This document shows positions 17,183 to 25,481 of a DNA stretch of 64,000 nt, one piece after another. The position numbers were made by a program, and so were the translations under genes. Below the pieces are notes generated by a model, which saw only the letters and a list, made by a program, of their open reading frames with translations, did not search any database and had not been told where the DNA came from. How positions within the stretch are numbered: position 1 is the stretch's first letter; each line of letters begins with the position of its first letter. Source of the stretch: Candidatus Kapaibacterium thiocyanatum (GTDB lineage: Bacteria; Bacteroidota; Ignavibacteria; Kapaibacteriales; Kapaibacteriaceae); assembly GCA_001899175.1 (NCBI GenBank), contig MKVH01000008.1, positions 110,099 through 174,098 on the forward strand, read 5' to 3'.

Positions 17183-19237
17183 TCATTCGCGGATCAGAAG
17201 GCGCGAGGCGACGCGATGTCCGGCTCGTGCCGTGACAATATATGTTCCAGCCGTTACGGTCGGGCCATCCGACGTTCCGTTCCATGTCATGATATGCGGC
17301 ATCGACGCCGACTGGACTATTGAAGACCAGACGATACGGCCGAACATATCCGTAACGGAAAGCTCGACGTCTCCGGTCCATCCTCGAAGCATGATGGATG
17401 TACGACTCGTGGATGGATTGGGTGCGATGGCCAGTTCGGGCGCGAAGGTCCCGTCCGCATCCGCGACGGACGTAATCAGCGACGTTCCCTGAAGCACGAC
17501 GACCGGTGTGAAGTACGACGTCGTGATCGGCGTGAGCTCGGCGACGATCGTCTCCAGGTTCGTGCCCGCTTCGTACGGATAGAATTCGACGGGAACCGTG
17601 ACCTTCTCACCGACGGCAACCGTGACGGGATCGACATGCTGGACGCGGAAGCTTTCCGCACCGTCACCGCCGATCATGACGCCCTGGAGCGTGATCGTAT
17701 CGTTGCCGACGTTCGTGAAGGTGACGGATGCATCGACCATGCTGCCGTCGAACGTCGGGAAGACGACGGCGTCGTGATCGGGAACGAGCTTGCCGCTGAC
17801 GGTGAGTCCGCGCAGCGGATGTTTGACGGCACCGATGGATGCGTGGCCGATCTCGATGTGCAGGATGTCGTCGATGGGACCTTCTTTCGACGGACGGTAC
17901 TGCGTCTCGACATAGAAGCTGCGGCCGGGTTCGATGGAGAATGGAATGCGCGAGGACACGCCGTTGAAGCTTTCACCGAAGTAGTAGGTGTAGGCACTCG
18001 TGATGTTGAGAGGGGCGTCGCCCGTGTTGCGGATGTAGGTACGGAAGATGTAGGCATCACCGACGAGGCATCGCACGACGGTCGTGTCGTCGTCGATGGT
18101 CAGTTCGGGCTTCGCATCGTCCGCAACGGGAATCAGCTCGTAGATGCAGTCATCGTAGGGACGGATCTCTTCGGGAACGGGTCCGCCATCGCGATTGCTC
18201 GTCGCGATGAAGATGCGTCCCGATGGTGTGACGCAGACGTCGCGCAGGCGGCCGTAACGAATGGGGAACCAGTGCTTCACGTTCACGATGGAATCGTGCG
18301 TTGCGTTCAGCTTGAGTTGCGTCATCGACATGGCCTTGAGACTCGTCACGAGCAGCGAGTTCCCCAACGCCGTATAGGGCCCGTCGGAATAGTAACTCAT
18401 GCCGGACAGGGCGAGGGTGGAAGGCCCGGTCGTCCAGAACGGTTCCCGTGTGTCGTGTTCGGCCCTGTAGGCCTTCTCGTCATCCGTATCCGCCGGACCG
18501 ACGACGTCGGGCCAGCCGTAATTGCGTCCCTTGACGAGGATGTTCACTTCGTCATCGGTGTCCGGTCCGTGTTCGGCGCTGAGCAAGGTGCCGTCGGGAA
18601 GGAAGACGAGGCCTTGCTGGTTGCGGTGTCCCATCGTCCACATGTACGAGCCCGGATACGGATTGTCGTCGGGAATCGAACCATCGAGATTCATGCGCAG
18701 CGTCTTGCCGTAGATGGACGAGGGATCCTGGACGAGTTCGGTATGGGGCAGTTCGCCGTTGGTGATGTAGAGCTTGCGATCGGGGCCGATCTTCATGCGT
18801 CCGCCCTGATGCCAGGCCCATCCTTCCTCCTGACGGAATATCTCGACAGGGTCGACGAGGGCCGTGCCATCGTACGTATAGCGGAAGTAGGCCTTGTAGA
18901 TCGAGCCTTCGGGACCGTTGGCGATATAACCCGTGAAGACATAGGGAGAATCGGGGAAGTCGGGATGGAGGGCCAGGCCGAGCAGGCCGCCTTCCATGAT
19001 CTGGTGCATCCGTTCGTGAACGTCGAGGAGTTCCTGACGTTCGCCCGTTTCGGGGTCGATGCGGCTGATGTAGCCCTTGCGCTCGGAAGCCCAGAGATGA
19101 TTGTCCGGTCCCCACGTCACTTCCCATACGACGCGGAGACTGTCGGAAACCCGGCGTACGGTGAAGTCCTGTTGTGCCTGAAGTTGCTGCATGCCGAACA
19201 GGATGCAGCAGACGGAAAGAAAACGACGAACTGTCAT
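17183..19237 (-). CDS. Secreted PQQ-type sugar dehydrogenase with T9SS sorting domain
   Basis: 684 residues from the ATG at 19237 (GAGG about eight bases upstream). Signal peptide (VRRFLSVCCILFGMQQLQAQ), then a six-bladed soluble glucose/sorbosone dehydrogenase domain (residues ~25-400: WEVTWGPDNHLW, GGLLGLALHPDF, WAWHQGGRMKIGPDRKLYI, MGHRNQQGL, LSAEHGPDTDDEVN), a middle Ig-like region (CHU_C/choice-of-anchor type, ~400-600), and a C-terminal type A sorting domain (APNPSTSRTSIML ... AGTYIVTARAGHRVASRLLIRE). Exported through the Sec and type IX systems. Substrate unknown. Confidence 0.88.
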   Translation of the reverse strand: MTVRRFLSVCCILFGMQQLQAQQDFTVRRVSDSLRVVWEVTWGPDNHLWASERKGYISRIDPETGERQELLDVHERMHQIMEGGLLGLALHPDFPDSPYVFTGYIANGPEGSIYKAYFRYTYDGTALVDPVEIFRQEEGWAWHQGGRMKIGPDRKLYITNGELPHTELVQDPSSIYGKTLRMNLDGSIPDDNPYPGSYMWTMGHRNQQGLVFLPDGTLLSAEHGPDTDDEVNILVKGRNYGWPDVVGPADTDDEKAYRAEHDTREPFWTTGPSTLALSGMSYYSDGPYTALGNSLLVTSLKAMSMTQLKLNATHDSIVNVKHWFPIRYGRLRDVCVTPSGRIFIATSNRDGGPVPEEIRPYDDCIYELIPVADDAKPELTIDDDTTVVRCLVGDAYIFRTYIRNTGDAPLNITSAYTYYFGESFNGVSSRIPFSIEPGRSFYVETQYRPSKEGPIDDILHIEIGHASIGAVKHPLRGLTVSGKLVPDHDAVVFPTFDGSMVDASVTFTNVGNDTITLQGVMIGGDGAESFRVQHVDPVTVAVGEKVTVPVEFYPYEAGTNLETIVAELTPITTSYFTPVVVLQGTSLITSVADADGTFAPELAIAPNPSTSRTSIMLRGWTGDVELSVTDMFGRIVWSSIVQSASMPHIMTWNGTSDGPTVTAGTYIVTARAGHRVASRLLIRE

Positions 19238-19257
19238 GACCAAACCTCGATCGATCA

Positions 19258-19281
19258 ACAAAAAAGCGGCATCTGCCGCTT
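19258..19281 (-). terminator. Rho-independent terminator after the Ig-like lipoprotein
   Basis: On the minus strand AAGCGGCA, GA, TGCCGCTT followed by TTTT. It separates the lipoprotein gene from the sugar dehydrogenase downstream, which must therefore have its own promoter in the ~20 bp before its start or rely on read-through. Confidence 0.8.
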
Positions 19282-19302
19282 CACGATCGAAAGGGCAGAT
19301 GG

Positions 19303-20976
19303 TTAGATGACGAGATGGATACCATCGAGGGTCCAGCGTTGCCGTACCAGAACGGTAGCAGGCAACCGGATCCAGCGCTCCGATGGAGTGTATGGATCGG
19401 AAGTCCCATGATCGAACCGCCCATTACGGTTCGTATCGATGATCACGTCCAGTGAATATGTCCCGGCCGGGAGACTGTCGGCCACCCATGTCTCTCCACT
19501 ACGGACCTCGAGGGTCCGGACGACTGCGCCGCGGTCGTCGATGAACCGTAGAAGATACGGCCCACCGACCAAAGATGTATCCCTGAAGGTTCCATTCACC
19601 GTTCCCGGGTCGGTCCGGTCGGACGTCCTGAAGGTGCGGACGATGGTCGTATCCGGCATGCCGACGCCCGTCAGCGACTGCAATCCCGATAACGAGATCC
19701 GCGCATCGTACTGTGACGATGCCTTGAGCGATTGGCTCATCTTCAGGACGAGCGTACGGTCGTTCTTCCACTCGGCGGACAACGGAACGGTATCCGTTCC
19801 TCCCGTTATCGTACCACGTACGGAAACCGTCGTACGGTTGACGAAGTCGCTGAATTCGATTTCGAATGGCGTCGATGACGTGATGTTGCGCGCACTGTCC
19901 CTGACGGAAACGGCGATCAGTCGAAGGGAGGTCGTGTCGTCGAGTGCAGGCACGTTCACGTCGTGGGACAGCGTCGTATCGGACAACGCATTGCCCGTCG
20001 TATCGCGGACGGTCGTCGTATCGAAGTGGACCTTGTGGTTGCCGGGAATCATCGATTCCGTCGTCAGAACGACGAAGCGGTCCTTCGCACCCGGTGCCTG
20101 TACCATCGCCATGACCGGAGTCGTGTGATCGAGCGTATCGGTGACGCCGATCGACATGGCATCCTGCGCGGGAACGACCGGTTCACTGAACTGTACAAGG
20201 AGCCGGCGCGACGACAGTGCGCGTACCCGCGTGATGTAGGGACGGAGGACGTCGATCGGAGGTCCCATCCGGACAGCGATAGGCGTGCTGCGTCCGTCGC
20301 GCACGGTGACGTCCGCGCGTGCCATGCCGAACTCTTCGTTGGGATCGAGCAGGCCATTGCGATTGACGTCGCGTACCGCCATGACGCGATAGGTTCCGTC
20401 GGCGAGACCATTGACGGTGAAGGCCCCAGACGTCCCGACCGGCAGGCGATACTTCGGCTGCCGGTTGCGCGGAGTGAAGGCCGACGTCAGCGTATCCGCA
20501 CCCTGATAGCAGAAGATCGTGATGTTGTCCATCGACGTTGCCGTGACGGATCCCGAAACCGTACCGGTATCGATACTGCTGCCGGTGGAGAAGACGAGGG
20601 AATATGCTTCCGCGGGTTTGTTGCCACGGGTATCGGTATAGTCCGAACCGATCGTGACCGTATAGGTCGTGTTCGGCGTCAGCGGTTCCGTGAAGGTCAC
20701 GTCGACTTCATCGCCCGAATAGGACGAGTTGAAGGTTGCCGTCGGCTGTACCGAAATGGCATTGCGGACGGTTGGCTGGACGTAGGTCGAGAAGCGGATG
20801 GTGATGCCGTCGCCCGTGAAGTTGCGCGTGCGCTGGGGTGGAGACGTCGTATCGACCGACGGCGGCGTCTTGTCCTGTGGACCACCGGACGGAGCGATAC
20901 GTACGGCACATGCCGTCAGGAACAATGACAGCGACAGGAGAACTATGTTCGACACGACACGAACGTACATCATCAT
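19303..20976 (-). CDS. Lipoprotein with Ig-like (Big_5) domains
   Basis: 557 residues. Lipobox LTAC at residues ~20-23 marks an envelope lipoprotein. After PSGGPQDKTPP, typical of a widespread Bacteroidota family, come several SbsA/Big_5-like Ig domains (TIRFSTYVQPTVRNAI, PNTTYTVTIG, then a carboxypeptidase-regulatory-like segment LADGTYRVMAVRDVNRNGLLDPNEEFG) and further Ig repeats. The VRDVNRNGLLDPNE and IIDTNRNGRFDHG segments look like Ca-binding turns. Role unknown; possibly related to surface structure or gliding. Confidence 0.8.
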   Translation of the reverse strand: MMMYVRVVSNIVLLSLSLFLTACAVRIAPSGGPQDKTPPSVDTTSPPQRTRNFTGDGITIRFSTYVQPTVRNAISVQPTATFNSSYSGDEVDVTFTEPLTPNTTYTVTIGSDYTDTRGNKPAEAYSLVFSTGSSIDTGTVSGSVTATSMDNITIFCYQGADTLTSAFTPRNRQPKYRLPVGTSGAFTVNGLADGTYRVMAVRDVNRNGLLDPNEEFGMARADVTVRDGRSTPIAVRMGPPIDVLRPYITRVRALSSRRLLVQFSEPVVPAQDAMSIGVTDTLDHTTPVMAMVQAPGAKDRFVVLTTESMIPGNHKVHFDTTTVRDTTGNALSDTTLSHDVNVPALDDTTSLRLIAVSVRDSARNITSSTPFEIEFSDFVNRTTVSVRGTITGGTDTVPLSAEWKNDRTLVLKMSQSLKASSQYDARISLSGLQSLTGVGMPDTTIVRTFRTSDRTDPGTVNGTFRDTSLVGGPYLLRFIDDRGAVVRTLEVRSGETWVADSLPAGTYSLDVIIDTNRNGRFDHGTSDPYTPSERWIRLPATVLVRQRWTLDGIHLVI

Positions 20977-21008
20977 CCCGCAAAACTACGCCGCAGGCAG
21001 TCGACTGC

Positions 21009-21016
21009 TATCTTTG
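21009..21016 (+). promoter_or_regulatory. -7 box TATCTTTG directly before the YihY-type gene
   Basis: TATCTTTG ends five bases before the GTG at 21022. Transcription would start at or very near the start codon, so the mRNA is probably leaderless. Confidence 0.5.
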
Positions 21017-21021
21017 TGCCT

Positions 21022-21909
21022 GTGACCAATCCAATACCACCACGGATCCGCGCCTGGCTGCACGAGGCGTGGAGCACCATCTACGAGTTCGGCGAGATCA
21101 CGGACCGCCGGCACATCTTTCTGCTGGCAAGCGGTATCGCCTACAATCAGTTGCTGTGTCTGATCCCGCTCGTCCTGCTCGTGATCTCCATCATCAGCGG
21201 CTTCATCGACGAGCAGGCCACGAAGGAATCCGTACGGAACTTCCTGGTCGGCATCATGCCCAACGTCAAGACCACGGATGCGATCTCGGCCGTGTTGCTC
21301 GAACTCGGCACGGTATTCAGCTATAGTACGATCGCCGGCTGGATTGCCGGTGTGGCTCTGCTGTGGACGGCCTCGGCGTTGTTCAGTTCCATGCGTACGG
21401 GACTGAATGCGATCTTCCACATCCCGACGCCGAAGTTCTTCGTGCTCTACAGGCTGAAGGACATGCTGCTGACGATCATCACGGCCATCCTCGTCATGGT
21501 GACGACGCTCGTGACACCGCTCGTGTCCCTGATCGGAAACTACGGTACGAGCATGCTGCCCGACAGCCTCAGTGGTGTCGTCTCCGGTATCACGGCCCAG
21601 ATCATCAGCATGGCCACGGCCATCCTGCTGTTCTTCGTGCTATACAGATTCATGCCCAACAAGAAGCTTCCCTGGCCCATCATCCTGATCAGTACGCTGT
21701 CCGCCTTCGTCCTGTGGGAAGTGGCCCGTGCCTTCTTCTCCTGGTACATGAATACGGCCACGAACTTCAGCAGGTTCTACGGTGGGTACGTGGCCTTCGC
21801 CTCGCTGGCGCTCTGGCTCTACTATCTTTCGCTCGTCTTTCTCATCTCGGCCGAGATCGGGCAATTCGTCTACATCAAGCGCACGCAGCACCGTCCGCCC
21901 GACGTGTGA
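21022..21909 (+). CDS. YihY/BrkB-family inner membrane protein
   Basis: 295 residues from the GTG at 21022 (an in-frame GTG at 21016 lies inside the promoter box). Six transmembrane helices; the family pattern DRRHIFLLASGIAYNQLLCLIPLVLL at the start (cited here only as start and end: DRRHIF...LIPLV), WTASALFSSMRTGLN in the middle and FYGGYVAFASLALWLYY near the end. Formerly called RNase BN, but not a nuclease; function unclear. Divergent from the lipoprotein gene. Confidence 0.9.
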   Translation: MTNPIPPRIRAWLHEAWSTIYEFGEITDRRHIFLLASGIAYNQLLCLIPLVLLVISIISGFIDEQATKESVRNFLVGIMPNVKTTDAISAVLLELGTVFSYSTIAGWIAGVALLWTASALFSSMRTGLNAIFHIPTPKFFVLYRLKDMLLTIITAILVMVTTLVTPLVSLIGNYGTSMLPDSLSGVVSGITAQIISMATAILLFFVLYRFMPNKKLPWPIILISTLSAFVLWEVARAFFSWYMNTATNFSRFYGGYVAFASLALWLYYLSLVFLISAEIGQFVYIKRTQHRPPDV

Positions 21910-22641
21910 TCAGAAGCGCAGCAGGCTGTTCCACTTGAGATAGAGCTCCCATGTGGCACGGACGTCGCGCAGGCAGTAGTCGGCAATCTCGGTGAGGCGT
22001 CGTTGCGCGAAGAGATCACTCACCATGGAGCCGTCCACACCTTCGGCCTTCGGCGAGACGATGCCGAAGGACTTGGCGAAGAAATCGAAGTTGAAACGCC
22101 GGGTGGCGCCGCTGGCCTGACCGTTGAAGTAGGTGAGGCGGTCGAGCAGATCGATATGGGCACTGTAGCTGAAACGCGTACCGTCCATGAGATTGCGGGC
22201 TGGGCGTATGCCGAGGACGGCGCTTCGCAGCATGAGCCAGGGGGCGTCGAAGCCGCGGCCGTTGAACGAGACGAGGGTGATGCCCTTGTACTGCGTGAGG
22301 AGCTTCCAGAAGTTCTCGATCATGACGCGCTCGGAGCTGTAGTGGCAGGCCGCACCGGACGGGAGCGTGTCCGTGCGGACACCGTCTTCGTCCGTCATGG
22401 AATCGTCGACCATGTAGGCTACGGAACGACCGTTCCATTCGTCGCCGGAGGCCTTCATGAGCTGCATGCCGATGCAGACGATGCGTCCCGTCATCGGTGA
22501 TAGGGCGAACTCGCCGATCTTCTTTTCACGTTCCTCGTCCGTCACGGTATTCCGCAACAGGTATTCCTGTTGCGCATCGTCGAAGTGATCGAGCGGAAGG
22601 CCGACGGTTTCGAGGTCGAAGACGAGGAATTGTTCTTCCAT
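21910..22641 (-). CDS. PolB-like 3'-5' exonuclease
   Basis: 243 residues from the ATG at 22641. DEDD-type fold: FDLETVGL (first Asp/Glu), SFNGRGFDAPWL (second Asp), and YCLRDVRATWELY near the C-terminus (DRD-like third motif). This is the predicted 3'-5' exonuclease related to the PolB exonuclease domain (PF10108), without a polymerase. It starts 4 bp after the vWA-OmpA gene, so is co-transcribed with it, though the functions seem unrelated. Confidence 0.82.
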   Translation of the reverse strand: MEEQFLVFDLETVGLPLDHFDDAQQEYLLRNTVTDEEREKKIGEFALSPMTGRIVCIGMQLMKASGDEWNGRSVAYMVDDSMTDEDGVRTDTLPSGAACHYSSERVMIENFWKLLTQYKGITLVSFNGRGFDAPWLMLRSAVLGIRPARNLMDGTRFSYSAHIDLLDRLTYFNGQASGATRRFNFDFFAKSFGIVSPKAEGVDGSMVSDLFAQRRLTEIADYCLRDVRATWELYLKWNSLLRF

Positions 22642-22645
22642 GACA

Positions 22646-24031
22646 TCACTTCGTGAGGATGATGAATTCGGTGCGGCGATTGAGGGCACGGCCTTCGTCC
22701 GTGTCGTTCGATGCGATAGGTACGGCGTCGCCGAAGCCTTTCGCACTGACGCGTTTGCCGTCGACGCCGGCACGCACGATGGCTTCACGTACGGCCTGGG
22801 CCCTGCGTTCGGACAACGTTGCGTTGTAGGTGCTGTCCGACGTACGGTTCATGTTGTCCGTGTGACCTCTCACCTCGATCGTCATCGTTGGGAATGCCTT
22901 CAGCATGGTGACGACGTTGTCGATGGCAGCCTTCGACTCCTTGGTGAGCGTCGACTTGTTGAAGTCGAAGAAGACGTTCAGCAGTGTGATGGATCCGACG
23001 TCCGGTGTGTTGTCGTAGGCGAACTCCGTCGCCAGGCTGTCTTTCGGGAAGCAGAACGACATCTTGACGGTATGCAGGCCATATTCCTGTGGTGTGTACT
23101 CGACGACGTAGGCGTTCTTCAGACGACGGTAGACATCCTCGAACATCGGTTCGAATTCCGATGTCCGGTAGATGTGATGGTAGGACCCACCGGTGGCGCG
23201 GGCGATACCTTCCATGTAGCCTTCGTTGATACCTTCGCCGAAGTCGACGGCGCAGACGGCCACATGGCTGTTCCTGGCATAGCGGATGAGGGAGTCGCGT
23301 GTGATCTTCGACGAATTCTCCTGGCCGTCCGTGAAGACGATGACGGCCTTGCGTACATATCCGTTCGCGGAGGCGTTGAGGTGGTCGATGGCTCCGGCGA
23401 CGCCCGAATGGATGGCGGTGCCTCCCCCGAATCCTTCCAGGCCGTTCTTCGCGAGCAGTCCCTTCAGTGCCGTGCCATCCTTCGAGAGCGGTGCCTCGAC
23501 CTGGATACGGTGGTCATAGCGGACGAGACTGATGCCGTCTTCGGCGGCCTTCCTGTCGAGGAACGCCGCTGCGGCCTCCTGCACGGATCTCGCTCTGGCG
23601 TCGCCCATCGATCCGCTATGGTCGGTGACGAGGGCCACGGCGATCGGTTCGTGATCACGTTCCGACACTTCGCGGACGGTGAACTTCTTCACGTCGCGTT
23701 TCGTATCGCCGACGGTTTCGGTGATCCTGCACCACATGTTCTTGAAGGCTCCCTGTGACGCGCCCTGGAAGTAGGTTCCCGTGGAGTCCACGATATGCAT
23801 GTACATGCGGACCTTGCCGGCGTCGCCGATGTCGACGCGGCCCGGCGAAATGGCCATGGATTGCGTCTTTTTCTGGGGCATCGGCGCCACGTTCCGTACG
23901 AAGACGGGAGCATATCCGGGTGGTGGCGTTGCGTCGGCCGTGGCCGGCGGTTCCTGATAGGTGGCACAGCCCGATGCAAGGATGGCGAGTACGCCGATCG
24001 CGCCCCCTAATGTCCTCTTCGTCCGTTTCAT
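22646..24031 (-). CDS. Outer-membrane lipoprotein with vWA and OmpA domains
   Basis: 461 residues from the ATG at 24031 (AGAGGGA upstream). Lipobox ASGC near residue 22. A von Willebrand A domain follows (VALVTDHSGSMG with the MIDAS DxSxS, and FTDGQENSS), then an OmpA C-terminal peptidoglycan-binding domain (VFFDFNKSTLTKESKAAID ... VRGHTDN ... LSERRAQAV ... FGDAVP). It should anchor the outer membrane to the wall and bind a partner through vWA. A minus-strand TATATTTG box lies 60 bp upstream. Confidence 0.88.
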   Translation of the reverse strand: MKRTKRTLGGAIGVLAILASGCATYQEPPATADATPPPGYAPVFVRNVAPMPQKKTQSMAISPGRVDIGDAGKVRMYMHIVDSTGTYFQGASQGAFKNMWCRITETVGDTKRDVKKFTVREVSERDHEPIAVALVTDHSGSMGDARARSVQEAAAAFLDRKAAEDGISLVRYDHRIQVEAPLSKDGTALKGLLAKNGLEGFGGGTAIHSGVAGAIDHLNASANGYVRKAVIVFTDGQENSSKITRDSLIRYARNSHVAVCAVDFGEGINEGYMEGIARATGGSYHHIYRTSEFEPMFEDVYRRLKNAYVVEYTPQEYGLHTVKMSFCFPKDSLATEFAYDNTPDVGSITLLNVFFDFNKSTLTKESKAAIDNVVTMLKAFPTMTIEVRGHTDNMNRTSDSTYNATLSERRAQAVREAIVRAGVDGKRVSAKGFGDAVPIASNDTDEGRALNRRTEFIILTK

Positions 24032-24073
24032 GATGATCCCTCTGTTCCCGTAACACCGCCATGAAATAACAAC

Positions 24074-24099
24074 GCCGGTCGATGACCGGCGCAAATATA
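24074..24099 (-). promoter_or_regulatory. TATATTTG promoter box and 5'-UTR hairpin
   Basis: On the minus strand TATATTTG (24092-24099) is followed at once by a perfect hairpin GCCGGTC/GACCGGC with a 3-nt loop (24074-24090), then the vWA-OmpA start at 24031. The hairpin would be at the very 5' end of the mRNA, where it could stabilise it or end upstream transcripts. Confidence 0.55.
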
Positions 24100-24136
24100 C
24101 ATGGCATCAGAGCGGCCGCATGGAATCGGTCGATTA

Positions 24137-24847
24137 TCAGTGGACTACGGTGATGGGCGCGCGGAAGACGTCCTTGTCCGTGGTGAGGATGACATGATAC
24201 GATCCGGCGGCCAGGCCGTTCACCGGCAGCGTGAGCGTGGACGTTCGGCTCGGCATCACGGAACGTACGATCGATCCCTGGGCATCGTAGATGTCCACGC
24301 CGATGACCGTTGAGATGATGTCGCCCTGGATCGTGACGATGCCGGTTGCAGGATTGGGCCCGACGCGGACGCCGGACGCTTCGCCGATCTCACGGACGGA
24401 GGTCGCGTTACCGATGACGAACGTCACGGTGTACTGCAGGCTGTCGCCGGGATTGCCGTTGTTGAACAGCGTATAGGTGATCGTGCTCGTGCCTTCGATG
24501 CCGCCGGGCGAAAGCTGGGCTTTCAGATCGGTCGTGCCGTCCGGCAGGACGTCGAAGCCGTCGCGGTCGGCCGGGTTGTCGTCCGGAAACACGAAGTAGC
24601 ACAGGTCGCCGAAGCAGATGCTGACGTTATGTCCATCGACGACGCGGGAGAGATCGGCCCGGAAATTGACGGGAACCGTACCTGAGCCGACATTACGCAA
24701 TTGAGCGTGGGTGGTAGCCGTCCCTCCACCAGGCGTAGCCTTCACGGGTTGTGGATCCTGGGAATCGAGCTTCAGCGACTGGGCCGAGGCATCGACGCCG
24801 AAGGCGAGCATGAGGGCAGCGGCCAACGCAAGTGTCTGATTTTTCAT
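24137..24847 (-). CDS. Secreted protein with T9SS sorting domain
   Basis: 236 residues from the ATG at 24847, preceded by GAGGAG. Signal peptide (LAAALMLAFGVDASAQ), a single beta-rich domain of ~120 residues (Ig-like, similar to choice-of-anchor domains) with a two-cysteine pair (CFGDLC), and a C-terminal type A sorting domain (VRVGPNPATGIVTIQG ... AAGSYHVILTTDKDVFRAPITVVH). Mature function unknown. Confidence 0.82.
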   Translation of the reverse strand: MKNQTLALAAALMLAFGVDASAQSLKLDSQDPQPVKATPGGGTATTHAQLRNVGSGTVPVNFRADLSRVVDGHNVSICFGDLCYFVFPDDNPADRDGFDVLPDGTTDLKAQLSPGGIEGTSTITYTLFNNGNPGDSLQYTVTFVIGNATSVREIGEASGVRVGPNPATGIVTIQGDIISTVIGVDIYDAQGSIVRSVMPSRTSTLTLPVNGLAAGSYHVILTTDKDVFRAPITVVH

Positions 24848-24957
24848 ATTTTTTCGCTCCTCAGAGTAGTATGTCATACGAACCTACAAAACGACGGACG
24901 TCGTGCCAAGCGGGTGTACAGACCCGACTTTCGGGCGTCTGTTACACCGGAAGCACC

Positions 24958-25476
24958 ATGCGCCTTCATTTTCTTCTCGTGGCGGTTCTCGTCCTCCTCG
25001 GCGCCGCCAGCATGTCGGCACAGGACTCGACGCAATCCTCTCTCCCCGCCGTCAAGATCCGTAACGCCGCCGGCGAGCTGGTCAATACCGCCGACCTGTC
25101 GAAGAGCGACGCTCCGGTGGTGATCAGTTTCTGGGCCACGTGGTGCAAGCCCTGCATCCAGGAGCTGAATACCTATCATGGACTGTACGAACAATGGCGC
25201 AAGGACCTCGGCGTGACCGTCGTGGCCGTGTCCATCGACGATAGCCGCAATGCGCAGAAAGTTCCTGCCTTCATCAAGGGCCGGGGCTGGGATTTCAACG
25301 TCCTGCTCGACGTGAACGGCGACTTCAAGCGCGCAATGAACGTAAACAACGTGCCGCACACCTTCCTGGTAAAGAACGGTAAGATCGTCTGGCAACATAG
25401 TGCCTATGCGGCTGGCGACGAGGAAGACCTCGAACGCGAGATCAAGAAGCTCCTCGGTCGTCCTACAGAAGGCTGA
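24958..25476 (+). CDS. TlpA-family periplasmic thiol-disulfide reductase
   Basis: 172 residues from the ATG at 24958. Signal peptide (RLHFLLVAVLVLLGAASMSAQ) and a thioredoxin fold with active site WCKPC at residues 62-66, FWATWCKPC being typical of TlpA/ResA proteins, and the cis-Pro in NNVPHTFLV. Acts in the periplasm on protein or cytochrome thiols. It leads a three-gene plus-strand cluster with a DUF6029 protein and an Omp28-like lipoprotein. Confidence 0.9.
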   Translation: MRLHFLLVAVLVLLGAASMSAQDSTQSSLPAVKIRNAAGELVNTADLSKSDAPVVISFWATWCKPCIQELNTYHGLYEQWRKDLGVTVVAVSIDDSRNAQKVPAFIKGRGWDFNVLLDVNGDFKRAMNVNNVPHTFLVKNGKIVWQHSAYAAGDEEDLEREIKKLLGRPTEG

Positions 25477-25481
25477 TTTTC

